Program-made: the position numbers and the translations under genes
From: Streptomyces drozdowiczii
GTDB taxonomy: Bacteria > Actinomycetota > Actinomycetes > Streptomycetales > Streptomycetaceae
Direction: 5' to 3'
Length of the DNA stretch: 64,000 nucleotides
Assembly: GCF_026167665.1 (NCBI RefSeq)
Contig: NZ_CP098740.1
Span: forward strand, 7,068,001-7,132,000
Shown: positions 52,235-60,356 of the stretch, one piece after another
How positions within the stretch are numbered: the first letter of the stretch is position 1
Layout: the number at the start of each line of letters is the position of its first letter
The notes under the pieces: generated by a model
What the model was told of the DNA's origin: nothing
Seen by the model: only the letters and a program-made list of their open reading frames with translations
Database searches by the model: none

Positions 52235-52930
52235 ATGACTACTGAGAGCACCGTCACCACGGGCGCACCCGTCGGGCTCCGCGAGAGCAAGAAGCAGGAG
52301 ACCCGGCAGCTCATCTCCGACGCCGCCACCAGGCTCTTTCTCGACCAAGGGTTCGAGCAGACCACCATCGCGGAGATCGCCGCCGCCGCCCGCGTGGCGA
52401 AGAAGACGGTGACCAACTACTTCGCGCACAAGGAGGATCTGGCCCTCGACCACCAGGACGCCTTCACCGGCTCGCTGGCCGCCACGGTCGCGGACCGCGC
52501 ACCGGGTGAGTCCGCGCTGACGGCCCTGCGTCAGGCGTTCGCCGACGCGGTCACGGCTGCCGACCCGGTCGCGGGCTTCTCCGGCCCCGAGTTCGCCCGG
52601 ATGGTCGCCGACAGCCCCACACTGTCGGCCCGGCTGCGCGATCTGCACGACCTGCGCGAGGTCCGGCTCGCGAAGGTCCTGGCCGAGACCACCGGCGCCG
52701 CCCCCGACGACATCGCCGTGCGCACCGCCGCCGCCCTGCTCGGCAGCGTCCACCGCATGCTCTTCGACCGCATCCAGGAACTGACCCTGGCCGGCTGGAC
52801 CAACGCCCGGATCAGCGACGAGCTGGCGGCGTCCGCCGACTACGCGTTCGGGCTGCTGGAAGAACCACTGGCCGGTTACGCCGCCGGGCCCTCCGCCGGC
52901 CCGAAGGTCCACCAGGACCTCATGCTCTGA
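52235..52930 (+). CDS. TetR-family regulator
   Basis: A 231-residue TetR protein. The HTH is ETRQLISDAATRLFLDQGFEQTTIAEIAAAARVAKKTVTNYFAHKEDLALDH over residues about 22-73. The C-terminal ligand domain is of the usual size. It is divergent from the VOC gene across a small operator-like palindrome, so it is probably its local repressor. It is outside the cluster. Confidence 0.87.
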   Translation: MTTESTVTTGAPVGLRESKKQETRQLISDAATRLFLDQGFEQTTIAEIAAAARVAKKTVTNYFAHKEDLALDHQDAFTGSLAATVADRAPGESALTALRQAFADAVTAADPVAGFSGPEFARMVADSPTLSARLRDLHDLREVRLAKVLAETTGAAPDDIAVRTAAALLGSVHRMLFDRIQELTLAGWTNARISDELAASADYAFGLLEEPLAGYAAGPSAGPKVHQDLML

Positions 52931-52969
52931 CGGCCGCCCACCGCGTACTCGGGCCGTTCCGACGCGCCC

Positions 52970-53800
52970 TCAGCGCCCCGGCCAGGCGAGGTCGTCCACG
53001 GCGAGGAACGGTTCGGCGGCCAGCCCCGCCGGGGTGGCCCCGGTGAACGCCACGACGTCGCGGTGCAGGTGGGACTGGTCGGCGTACCCCGCATCGGCGG
53101 CCACCCGGGCCGGGACCTCGCCCGCGACCAGGCGGTGGGCGGCGTGGTCGAAGCGGACCAGGGTCGCCGCGCGCTTGGGCGGCAGGCCGAGCTGGGAACG
53201 GAAGCGGGACCACAGCCGCTTGCGGCTCCAGCCGACGTCGGCGGCGAGTTCCTCGACCCGGGGCCGGCCGTGCCCGTCGGTGAGCCGCCGCCAGGCCCAC
53301 GCCACCTCCGGGTCCACCGGAGCCCCGGCCGCGTACCGGCGGGTGACCAGCGCGTCCGCGAGCGCGAAGCGGGCCTGCCAGGACGGGGCCTCGCCTAGCC
53401 GTTCGCGGATCCGGAACGCCTCGCGGCCCCACAGGGCCTCAAGGGGGACGACGGCACCGTCGAGCGCGGAGGGCTCCACGCCGAGGACCGCGCGGGCGAT
53501 CACCGGGGACAGCCGCACCTGCACGCACTCCACGTTCTCCCCGCGTACCCGCACCGCTCCCCCGGAGCCGAGCCCCGGTCCGGCGACGAGGCAACCGCGC
53601 TGCTGCTCACCGGTGGCGCGGTCGAGTACGGGCGTACCGGCGCCGAATTCGAGGAGCAGCGTGACCGCCGGGTGCGGGACCATGCGCAACGCGCCCAGGT
53701 CGTGCACGCCGAAGCCGGCCATGGTGACTCCGGCCACCCGGCTCGGCCGCTGCGGACGGGCGACGTCCCACACAGCCGTACCGTGCATGAACGTGGGCAC
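52970..53800 (-). CDS. AraC-family regulator
   Basis: A 276-residue AraC regulator. The C-terminal HTH pair is at about residues 175-260 (RVEELAADVGWSRKRLWSRFRSQLGLPPKRA and PARVAADAGYADQSHLHRDVVAFTGATPAGL). The N-terminal cupin-like domain is poorly conserved. The start is GTG at 53800, or an internal ATG at 53788. It is divergent from an alpha/beta hydrolase that it may regulate. Confidence 0.85.
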   Translation of the reverse strand: MPTFMHGTAVWDVARPQRPSRVAGVTMAGFGVHDLGALRMVPHPAVTLLLEFGAGTPVLDRATGEQQRGCLVAGPGLGSGGAVRVRGENVECVQVRLSPVIARAVLGVEPSALDGAVVPLEALWGREAFRIRERLGEAPSWQARFALADALVTRRYAAGAPVDPEVAWAWRRLTDGHGRPRVEELAADVGWSRKRLWSRFRSQLGLPPKRAATLVRFDHAAHRLVAGEVPARVAADAGYADQSHLHRDVVAFTGATPAGLAAEPFLAVDDLAWPGR

Positions 53801-53892
53801 CCCTCCATGCTACGAGGGCGCCGCGACGGGGAAGCCGACCGGCCGGAACATTCGTTCAATACGCGGGCGGGGCCGGTCGCGACAGTGGGGGC

Positions 53893-54717
53893 ATGACTGC
53901 TTCCGGAACCACCGATTCGTCGCTCCTCACAATGGCCGACGGCGACACCGTCCACGTCTGCCAGGACGGGCCGCGCGAGGCCCCCGCGCTCCTGCTGATC
54001 CACGGTTCGGCGTCCTCGGCGCGCTCCTGGGACGCGCTGGTGCCCCTGCTGACGGCACCCGGGACCCACCGCGTCGTACGGGTCGATCTGCTCGGGCACG
54101 GCCGGTCGGACAAGCCGGACGACGGCCGTTACGCGATCCCGGACCAGGCGCGGCGGGTCGGCGAGGTGCTGGACCGGATCGGTGCCGGACGGGCCGTGGT
54201 GGTGGGCCATTCCAGCGGCGGGGTGACCGCGACGGCCCTCGCCGAGGAGCGCCCCGGGCTGGTGTCCGCGCTGGTGCTCGTCAACACCGGGCCGAGCCTG
54301 GGCGCGTTCATCGCCACCGGCTCCGGCGCCGCCGCCCCCGCGCAGTGGCCGCCGAGCGACGACCGGATCCGGCAGTTCGCGAGCACGGGCTTCAGCCGCC
54401 CCGGCTACCGGGTGCCGGACGCGCTGCTCGACGAGGTGCGCGCCATGACGCCGCACTCCTTCGCGGCCACCATGCAGGCCACCCGGGCGTATCTGGAGGA
54501 GCGGGCGCTGCCGGAGCGCCTGGCGGTGGCCGGGAAGCCGCTGCTGGTGCTCTTCGGTGCGGACGACCGCCGCTGGCGCTCCTCGTCCGCCGCCGATTAC
54601 CACGCCGTCCCGGGCGCCCGGGTGGAGCTGCTGCCGGGTCTTGGACACTCGCCGATCCTGGAGGACCCGCCCCGGGTCGCCCGGCCCCTGCTGGACTTCG
54701 CCGCGCTCCACTGCTGA
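53893..54717 (+). CDS. Alpha/beta hydrolase
   Basis: A 274-residue alpha/beta hydrolase with the nucleophile motif VVVGHSSGGVTATALAEE, the oxyanion region LLIHGSASSARSWD and a late catalytic His (PGLGHSPILEDPP). It is a generic esterase/haloperoxidase-like fold; the substrate is unknown. It is divergent from the AraC gene, likely its regulator. Confidence 0.85.
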   Translation: MTASGTTDSSLLTMADGDTVHVCQDGPREAPALLLIHGSASSARSWDALVPLLTAPGTHRVVRVDLLGHGRSDKPDDGRYAIPDQARRVGEVLDRIGAGRAVVVGHSSGGVTATALAEERPGLVSALVLVNTGPSLGAFIATGSGAAAPAQWPPSDDRIRQFASTGFSRPGYRVPDALLDEVRAMTPHSFAATMQATRAYLEERALPERLAVAGKPLLVLFGADDRRWRSSSAADYHAVPGARVELLPGLGHSPILEDPPRVARPLLDFAALHC

Positions 54718-54732
54718 GGGGAGGGCGCCCTC

Positions 54733-55128
54733 CTACGACCGGTCCAGCGCGGCCTCCACCTCGTCCATGACGTGCTGCCAGTGGGTCCGCCGGCGTTCGC
54801 GGTCCTCCGCGCTCGCCAGGTGCTCCTGGTGGAAGCGCAGCATCGTGCGGGCGCCGTCGGCGGCCGGGGTCATGGCCACCTGAAGGGTGGTGGTGCCGTG
54901 GGTGACGCGGATGCGGTCCATCGGGCGGTAGCCGCGCACCTCACCGGTCACCCCCGCCGCCGTCCGGTACGGCGCGCCGCGCTCCGGGGCCAGCGCCGCT
55001 TCCGAGCCGAGCCAGAGGGCGAGCCCTTCGGGGCCGCTGATGAAGTCCCAGACGACGGACGGGGGGTGGTGCAGCGTGCGGGACACGCCGATCTGCCAGC
55101 CCGCGTCCCTGGTGAGTCCGGTGGGCAT
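54733..55128 (-). CDS. SRPBCC/AHSA1-type ligand-binding protein
   Basis: A 131-residue START-like protein (WQIGVSRTLHHPPSVVWDFISGPEGLALWLG; then VTGEVRGYRPMDRIRVTHG and MLRFHQEHLASAEDRERRRTHWQHVMDEVE). The fold encloses small hydrophobic ligands or polyketides. The gene is 3 bp downstream of a CGNR zinc-finger gene and probably co-expressed with it. The function is unknown. Confidence 0.82.
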   Translation of the reverse strand: MPTGLTRDAGWQIGVSRTLHHPPSVVWDFISGPEGLALWLGSEAALAPERGAPYRTAAGVTGEVRGYRPMDRIRVTHGTTTLQVAMTPAADGARTMLRFHQEHLASAEDRERRRTHWQHVMDEVEAALDRS

Positions 55129-55131
55129 CGG

Positions 55132-55731
55132 TCATCCTTCCTCGGAGTGGCGGGCGCGCAGCGCCCTGACCTTGTGACGGTTGCCGCAGTGCTCCATCGA
55201 GCACCAGCGGCGGCGGCCGGGGCGCGAGGTGTCCACGTAGATCAGGTGGCAGTCCTCGGCGGCGCAGGTGCGGATGCGGTGCGCGTGGGCACCGGTCAGC
55301 AGCTCGACGGCGTCGCGCGCGACGGTGGCGACCAGCGCCGTCCCGCTGGGGTTGCCGGCCCACCGGCGGCTGCCGTCCGGGGCGATGGCGGGCGCCAGGG
55401 CGGGGCGGGCAGCCGCCTCGTTGATGACCGCCAGGTCGCCGGGCGGGTGCGGTTCGCCGCGCGTGTGGGCGATGACCACCCGGAACAGCGCGTCGCGCAG
55501 CATCCGTAGCGCCGCGACCTCCACGGCGGAGACGGCCGGCTCGGGGGTCGGGGTCAGCCGGGAGCGCTCAGCCCAGGCGCGCACGTCGGCGGGCTGGTGC
55601 AGGACCTCGTACCGCTGGTAGGGCCCGGGGCCGCCGGTCGTCAGCAGCTCCAGGCACAGGGCGCCCGGGTCGAACCGGTAGGTGACGCCTGTGGTGGACC
55701 GAAGGGTCAGCCCCAAGGGCTCAGCATCCAT
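55132..55731 (-). CDS. CGNR zinc-finger protein (ABATE domain)
   Basis: A 199-residue ABATE-type regulator with the C-terminal CGNR zinc finger (RTCAAEDCHLIYVDTSRPGRRRWCSMEHCGNRHKVRALRAR), a stress-linked DNA-binding motif. The start ATG is at 55729-55731. A palindrome lies directly upstream. It forms an operon with the SRPBCC gene. Confidence 0.85.
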   Translation of the reverse strand: MDAEPLGLTLRSTTGVTYRFDPGALCLELLTTGGPGPYQRYEVLHQPADVRAWAERSRLTPTPEPAVSAVEVAALRMLRDALFRVVIAHTRGEPHPPGDLAVINEAAARPALAPAIAPDGSRRWAGNPSGTALVATVARDAVELLTGAHAHRIRTCAAEDCHLIYVDTSRPGRRRWCSMEHCGNRHKVRALRARHSEEG

Positions 55732-55752
55732 GTAACCACTATAACCGGTTAC
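55732..55752. promoter_or_regulatory. Inverted repeat upstream of the CGNR gene
   Basis: Arms GTAACC (55732-55737) and GGTTAC (55747-55752) are separated by 9 bp immediately before the CGNR start. A candidate operator, perhaps autoregulatory. Confidence 0.4.
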
Positions 55753-55843
55753 GTATGACGCACGCCACAATCGCGCCATGTCACATCCGAGGGCCCCGCC
55801 CCCATCCCCTGGTTGTCAGCGACCGATGGAGGAAGGACCGATC

Positions 55844-57046
55844 ATGAGCACGCAGCGGAAGACGCACCACATCGTGGTTCTGGGAGCCGGATACGCGGGC
55901 ATGGCCGCCGCCGTCCAGCTGGCGGCGCGGACCGGGAAGCGGCGCGACGCGGTGCGGGTGACCGTGGTGAACGCGGGGGAACGGTTCACCGAGCGAATGC
56001 GGCTGCACATGACCGCCGCCGACCGCCCCCTCGGCACGATGAGCATCCCGGAGATGCTGGAGGGCACGGGCGCGCGGTTCACGCGGGGCTGGGTGACGGC
56101 GGTGGACGCCGGGGCCAGGACCGTACGCATCGACGACGAGCGCGTCCTCCCCTACGACACGCTGGTGTACGCGCTGGGCGGGGTCGCCGACACCTCGGCG
56201 GTGCCGGGCGCCGACGACTACGCGTACACCCTGAGCAGCACCCAGGACGCGCAGCTGCTCGCCGACCGGCTGAAGGCCCTCGGCGAAGGCGGCCACGGCA
56301 CCGTGGCCGTCGTCGGCACCGGGCTCACCGGCATCGAGTCGGCGGCGGAGATCGCCGAGCGGTACCCCCACCTCGACGTCGTCCTGCTCGGCGGCGAGGA
56401 GCCCGGCGCGACCATGAACGACAGGGCTGCGGCCCATGTGCGGGCCGCGCTCGACCGGCTCGGCGTGCGCGTGCGCGGCGGCGTCCGCGTGGCGAAGGTG
56501 CTCGCCGGTTCGGTGGAGCTGGAGGGCGGCGAGAGCATCGCGGCCGACGCGGTCCTGTGGACGGGCGGCACCCGGGTGGCGCCGCTCGCCGCGGCGGCCG
56601 GCCTGGAGGTGGACGAGCGCGGACGCATCGTCACCGACCGCGCGCTGCGTTCCGTTTCGCACCCCGAGGTGTACGCGGTCGGCGACGCGGCCGCGATCCG
56701 CCAGGGCTACGGGGTCATGCACGGCACCTGCCAGGGCGGCATGCCGACCGGGGTGCACGCGGCACTGTCGATCGACCGGGTCCTCGGGGGCAAGCAGCCG
56801 AAGCCCTTCCGCTTCGGCTACTACCACACGCCGGTGAGCCTGGGCCGGGGCGACGCGGTCGTGCAGTTCACCCGGCCCGACGACAGCCCGCGCCGAATCT
56901 GCCTGGTGGGCGCGATGGCCGTCCGGTACAAGGAGACCGTGACAGCCTCGCCCTGGCCGACGTACGGCCGTATGAAGAAGATGCCCGCGTCGGGCGCGTT
57001 CTGGCCGCGCGGAGGGCGCTTCACCCGCATCCGAGGAGACAAGTGA
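55844..57046 (+). CDS. FAD/NAD(P)-dependent oxidoreductase (NDH-2-like)
   Basis: A 400-residue pyridine-nucleotide-disulfide-type oxidoreductase. It has the FAD motif VVLGAGYAGMAAAVQLAA near residue 12, the NAD motif VAVVGTGLTGIESAAEIAERYP and the FAD C-terminal motif VYAVGDAAAI. It starts at an ATG with GGAGGAAGG upstream. It overlaps the sigma-factor gene by GTGA, the typical pairing of ECF41 sigma factors with an oxidoreductase. Confidence 0.88.
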   Translation: MSTQRKTHHIVVLGAGYAGMAAAVQLAARTGKRRDAVRVTVVNAGERFTERMRLHMTAADRPLGTMSIPEMLEGTGARFTRGWVTAVDAGARTVRIDDERVLPYDTLVYALGGVADTSAVPGADDYAYTLSSTQDAQLLADRLKALGEGGHGTVAVVGTGLTGIESAAEIAERYPHLDVVLLGGEEPGATMNDRAAAHVRAALDRLGVRVRGGVRVAKVLAGSVELEGGESIAADAVLWTGGTRVAPLAAAAGLEVDERGRIVTDRALRSVSHPEVYAVGDAAAIRQGYGVMHGTCQGGMPTGVHAALSIDRVLGGKQPKPFRFGYYHTPVSLGRGDAVVQFTRPDDSPRRICLVGAMAVRYKETVTASPWPTYGRMKKMPASGAFWPRGGRFTRIRGDK

Positions 57047-57993
57047 CCGGCACCGCCGACCGTTCCGCCCGCCCCGCCCAGCAGGTCTTCCTGGAGTACC
57101 GGCGGTTGCTGTTCTCCGTGGCCTACCGCGTCCTCGGCACCGCCGCCGATGCCGAGGACTGCGTCCAGGACGCCTGGTTCAAGTGGTCCGCCGCGGACCG
57201 TTCGCAAGTGGCCGACCCCAAGGCGTACCTGACCCGGATCGTGACGAACCTGGCGCTGGAACGGCTGCGGTCCGCCCGGTACAAGCGGGAGACGTACGTC
57301 GGGCCGTGGCTGCCGGAGCCCATCCTGACCGGCGGCGCCCCCTCCGAGCCCGTCCAGGACGCCGAATCGGCCGCGCTGGGCGCCGAGTCGGTGTCGATGG
57401 CCATGCTGGTGGTGCTCGAAACGCTCAGTCCGCTGGAGCGCGCGGTGTTCGTGCTGAAGGAGGTGTTCGCCTTCAGCCACGCCGAGATCGCCGAGGCGGT
57501 GGAGCGTTCCGAGGCGGCGGTACGGCAGGCCGCGCACCGCGCCCGCGAGCACGTACGGGCCCGGCGCCCGCGCTTCGAGGCGGACCGGGCGCGGCAGCGC
57601 GAGGCGGCGGAACGTTTCCACGCCGCCGCGACGGGCGGAGACGTCAACGCGCTGCTCGAACTCCTCTCCCCCGACGTCACCTTGTGGACCGACGGCGGCG
57701 GCAAGGTCCGCCAGGCACTGCGCCCGGTGACCGGCGCGGCCACGGTGGCCGGCTGGTTCTCGGCGATCGGCACGGTCACCTACCAGGGCGTCGAGCCCGC
57801 CGACATGAAGGCCGAACTCGTCGAGATCAACGGCGGCCCGGGCATGGTGTTCAGCGGCCCGGACCGCGTCATCGCCACCGTGACCTTCGACTTCGACGCG
57901 CGGGGCCGCATCACCACGATCCACAACGTGGCCAACCCGGACAAGCTGCGGGCGGTCTCCGAGGGTGTCGCGTACGACATCGGGGCACGGTAG
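57043..57993 (+). CDS. ECF sigma factor, SigJ/ECF41 type, with C-terminal SnoaL domain
   Basis: A 316-residue ECF sigma factor. Sigma-2 (FLEYRRLLFSVAYRVLGTAADAEDCVQDAWFKW) and sigma-4 (LSPLERAVFVLKEVFAFSHAEIAEAVERSEAAVRQAAHRARE) precede a C-terminal SnoaL-like regulatory domain with the conserved NGGPG motif and the DFDFDARGRITTI-like end. ECF41 factors lack an anti-sigma; the C-terminal domain does the regulation. The GTG start overlaps the oxidoreductase stop. Confidence 0.9.
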   Translation: MTGTADRSARPAQQVFLEYRRLLFSVAYRVLGTAADAEDCVQDAWFKWSAADRSQVADPKAYLTRIVTNLALERLRSARYKRETYVGPWLPEPILTGGAPSEPVQDAESAALGAESVSMAMLVVLETLSPLERAVFVLKEVFAFSHAEIAEAVERSEAAVRQAAHRAREHVRARRPRFEADRARQREAAERFHAAATGGDVNALLELLSPDVTLWTDGGGKVRQALRPVTGAATVAGWFSAIGTVTYQGVEPADMKAELVEINGGPGMVFSGPDRVIATVTFDFDARGRITTIHNVANPDKLRAVSEGVAYDIGAR

Positions 57994-58182
57994 CCGTCGC
58001 CGTCGCCCTCGCCCGATCGGGTCGAAAACGGGCGGCGCCGCTCCGCCTGCCGCGCCTGCCGGTGCCACGGCTACAAGATCGTCAACGAGTCGCCACCGGC
58101 TCGGCGGAGCGCGCCCGTTCGTCGCGGCGCCCCGTCACCGACACGGCCGGGCCCCGGCCCGGACCCGTACGAAGGAGATCCC

Positions 58183-58536
58183 GTGATCGCACAGGGCAAG
58201 CGGATCCTCGGCTCCCTGGCCATGGCATTCACCGCCGCGGCCGCGCTGACCGTCGCCGTCCCCGTCGGGTCCGCCTACGCCATCGACCATGTGGAGTGCG
58301 TCGGCGGCGCGGACTTCCTGAAGATCTACTCCCACCTCGACGGCCGTCAGAGCGTCGACTGCTACGCCAACGCGGGCCGGACCGACTTCGGCGGCTGGTG
58401 GGCCGACCGGATCGTCACCGGCAACAACGACCTCATCTACTACGACGTCAACGGGGACTCGGTCCGGATCAACCGCTGGACGGACATCACGTTCCCGAAC
58501 AACCCGCCCCGGATCAAGAGCATCCAGATCCTCTGA
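58183..58536 (+). CDS. Secreted beta/gamma-crystallin-like protein
   Basis: A 117-residue protein with a signal peptide (MIAQGKRILGSLAMAFTAAAALTVAVPVGSAYA) and a mature part resembling the Streptomyces killer-toxin-like/metalloproteinase-inhibitor crystallin fold (VECVGGADFLKIYSHLDG, RQSVDCYANAG, IYYDVNGDSVRINRW). It has two cysteines. The GTG start follows AAGGAG. Confidence 0.7.
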   Translation: MIAQGKRILGSLAMAFTAAAALTVAVPVGSAYAIDHVECVGGADFLKIYSHLDGRQSVDCYANAGRTDFGGWWADRIVTGNNDLIYYDVNGDSVRINRWTDITFPNNPPRIKSIQIL

Positions 58537-58554
58537 GCGCCCGGAAGTGAACCG

Positions 58555-58588
58555 ACGGTCACCGCCGTGCACGAGCGGCGGTGACCGT
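58555..58588. terminator. Hairpin terminator after the crystallin-like gene
   Basis: Perfect 13-bp arms (58555-58567 and 58576-58588) with an 8-nt loop, between convergent genes. Confidence 0.75.
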
Positions 58589-58599
58589 GGCCGTGGCCG

Positions 58600-59078
58600 T
58601 CACACCACGTCGAACTCGTTGCCCTCCGGGTCCAGCATCGCGGTGGCGTAGAAGTCCATGTCCGGCAGCTCCCTGACTTCCGCCACCGTGGCACCGGCCC
58701 CGACCAGCCGCGCCACCGTGGCGTCGACCCGCTGCTTGCGGACCTCCAGCGGAACGGCACGCCCCCCGCCGACCTTGAGGTCGAAGTGCCACCGGTTCTT
58801 GACCGCCTTCACCTCCGGAACCTTCTGGAACCACACCCGCGGCCCGCGCCCGGCGGGATCGATGATCGACTCCGGCACGTCCCCCGCCCGGGCGGCAACT
58901 CCTCCTCGGGCACCCCCATGTCCTCCCAGTAGGCGCGCCAGCTCGCGTGCCCCTCCGGCGGCGGCTCGGGGACGTACCCCAGGGCCTCGCCCCAGAAGGC
59001 CACCATCCGCCGCGGATCGGCACAGTCGATCGTCAACTGCACGGACATCTCGGGCGCCGTCTCGGTCTCCGTCTCCAT
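58600..59078 (-). CDS. VOC/glyoxalase-like protein, frameshifted
   Basis: A two-module VOC protein: QLTIDCADPRRMVAFWGEALGYVPEPPPEG at the N-terminus, and (in another frame) IDPAGRGPRVWFQKVPEVKAVKNRWHFDL through DPEGNEFDVV at the C-terminus. One added base in the C run 58881-58885 joins the two and gives exactly 160 codons. It is therefore probably an intact gene with a sequencing error. It is divergent from a SnoaL-like gene. Confidence 0.78.
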
Positions 59079-59116
59079 CCCCGGAGCATCCCAGACGGCT
59101 CTGACAACACAGCGCC

Positions 59117-59137
59117 TTGACCTCAAGTCCGCTTGAG
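59117..59137. promoter_or_regulatory. SoxR/MerR-like palindrome
   Basis: TTGACCTCAAGTCCGCTTGAG: the arms CTCAAG and CTTGAG are a perfect inverted repeat around 4 bp, directly after a TTGACC -35-like hexamer. It resembles the SoxR operator core (CCTCAAG followed by CTTGAGG). No merR/soxR gene lies in the window. Confidence 0.4.
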
Positions 59138-59153
59138 ATATGAGGCTGGCGCC

Positions 59154-59630
59154 ATGGAAACCGAAGAAGCGCAGCGGCAGCTGCGACACCTGACCGACCG
59201 TGCCGAGATCACCGACCTCCTGGACCGCTACCTCCGCTCCCTGGACCACGGGGTCCTTGACGACGAGTGGGCTCGCGCGTTCCACACCGAGGACGTCACC
59301 GCCGAGATGCCCGTGGGCACCGTCCACGGGCGCGATGCCTTGCTGGACCGCGTGCGGCAGGGCATGGCGCTGTTCGACCGGACCGTGCATTTCGGTACGA
59401 ACAACATCATCGAGATCGACGGCGACCGGGCCACGGTTCGTGGCGCCCAGCTGAGCACCCACGTCCTCGCGGGCGGCCCGGACGACGTCTTCGTCTCCGC
59501 CGGGCACACGGAAACCGAGCTGGTCAGGACGGTCGACGGCTGGCGGGTCTCCGCCACCGCGCTGCGGATCGTGTGGACCCGGGGGACTCCGCCGCGCCTG
59601 CCGGCGGAATTCGCGCCGGCCGCCGACTGA
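59154..59630 (+). CDS. SnoaL/NTF2-like protein
   Basis: A 158-residue SnoaL-like (NTF2-fold) protein (AEITDLLDRYLRSLDHGVLDDEWARAFHTEDVTAEM; HFGTNNIIEIDGDRATVRGAQLSTHVLAGG). Members of this fold are small isomerases, hydroxylases or ligand binders. It begins at an ATG 17 bp after the SoxR-like palindrome, which probably controls it. Confidence 0.82.
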   Translation: METEEAQRQLRHLTDRAEITDLLDRYLRSLDHGVLDDEWARAFHTEDVTAEMPVGTVHGRDALLDRVRQGMALFDRTVHFGTNNIIEIDGDRATVRGAQLSTHVLAGGPDDVFVSAGHTETELVRTVDGWRVSATALRIVWTRGTPPRLPAEFAPAAD

Positions 59631-59690
59631 CGCACGCCCGGTGTGGCGGGGGTCACGGGAACCCGCCTCGCCGGGCGGAGAGGTAGAGGT

Positions 59691-60356
59691 GTGAGATGTG
59701 ATGATCAGGAAGACCGGGAGCGTATGCGCACGCGCATCAGGGCGGGCGACCGCCGGGCGTTCGCCGCGCTCTACGAGGAGTACGCGCGGCCGGTCTACAA
59801 CCATGCCTACCGGCTGACGGGCGACTGGTCGGCGGCCGAGGAGGTCATGTCCGAGACCTTCCTCGCCGCCTGGCGCACTCGGCAATCCGTCGAGCCGGAG
59901 GGCGAATCGCTGCTGCCGTGGCTGCTCGGCATCGCCACCAACAAGGCGCGCAACGCCAACCGGGGCACCGGCCGGCGCCTCGCCTTCCTGGCCCGCCGCC
60001 CCGCCCCGGAGCCCGTCGCGGACATCGCGGACGCCGCTGCCGGGCAGGTGGACGACGCCCGGCGGCTCGCCGCCGTACGGCAGGCGCTGGACGGGCTGCG
60101 CCGCCAGGACCGCGAGGTGCTGGCCCTCTGCGTCTGGTCCGGCCTCGATTACGCGGAGGCCGCCGAGGCGCTCGGCGTCCCGGTGGGCACGGTGCGGTCG
60201 CGGCTGTCCCGCGCCCGCGAACGGCTGCGGCGGCTCACGGACGACCGGCTGGCCCGGGAACGGAACGACAGCGGCACGGAACCCCGCCCCCGTCGCGGAG
60301 AGGTACAGGGCAGGGCCGCGTTCGTGGCCCTGCCCATCCAGGAGGAAGCCCGATGA
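59691..60356 (+). CDS. ECF sigma factor (SigE-like, operon with CU044_5270 protein)
   Basis: A 221-residue ECF sigma factor. It has the sigma-2 region AFAALYEEYARPVYNHAYRLTGDWSAAEEVMSETFLAAWR and the sigma-4 region RQDREVLALCVWSGLDYAEAAEALGVPVGTVRSRLSRARERL. The GTG at 59691, with GAGGT upstream, is preferred over the frame start 48 bp earlier. It overlaps the next gene by ATGA. Confidence 0.88.
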   Translation: MRCDDQEDRERMRTRIRAGDRRAFAALYEEYARPVYNHAYRLTGDWSAAEEVMSETFLAAWRTRQSVEPEGESLLPWLLGIATNKARNANRGTGRRLAFLARRPAPEPVADIADAAAGQVDDARRLAAVRQALDGLRRQDREVLALCVWSGLDYAEAAEALGVPVGTVRSRLSRARERLRRLTDDRLARERNDSGTEPRPRRGEVQGRAAFVALPIQEEAR

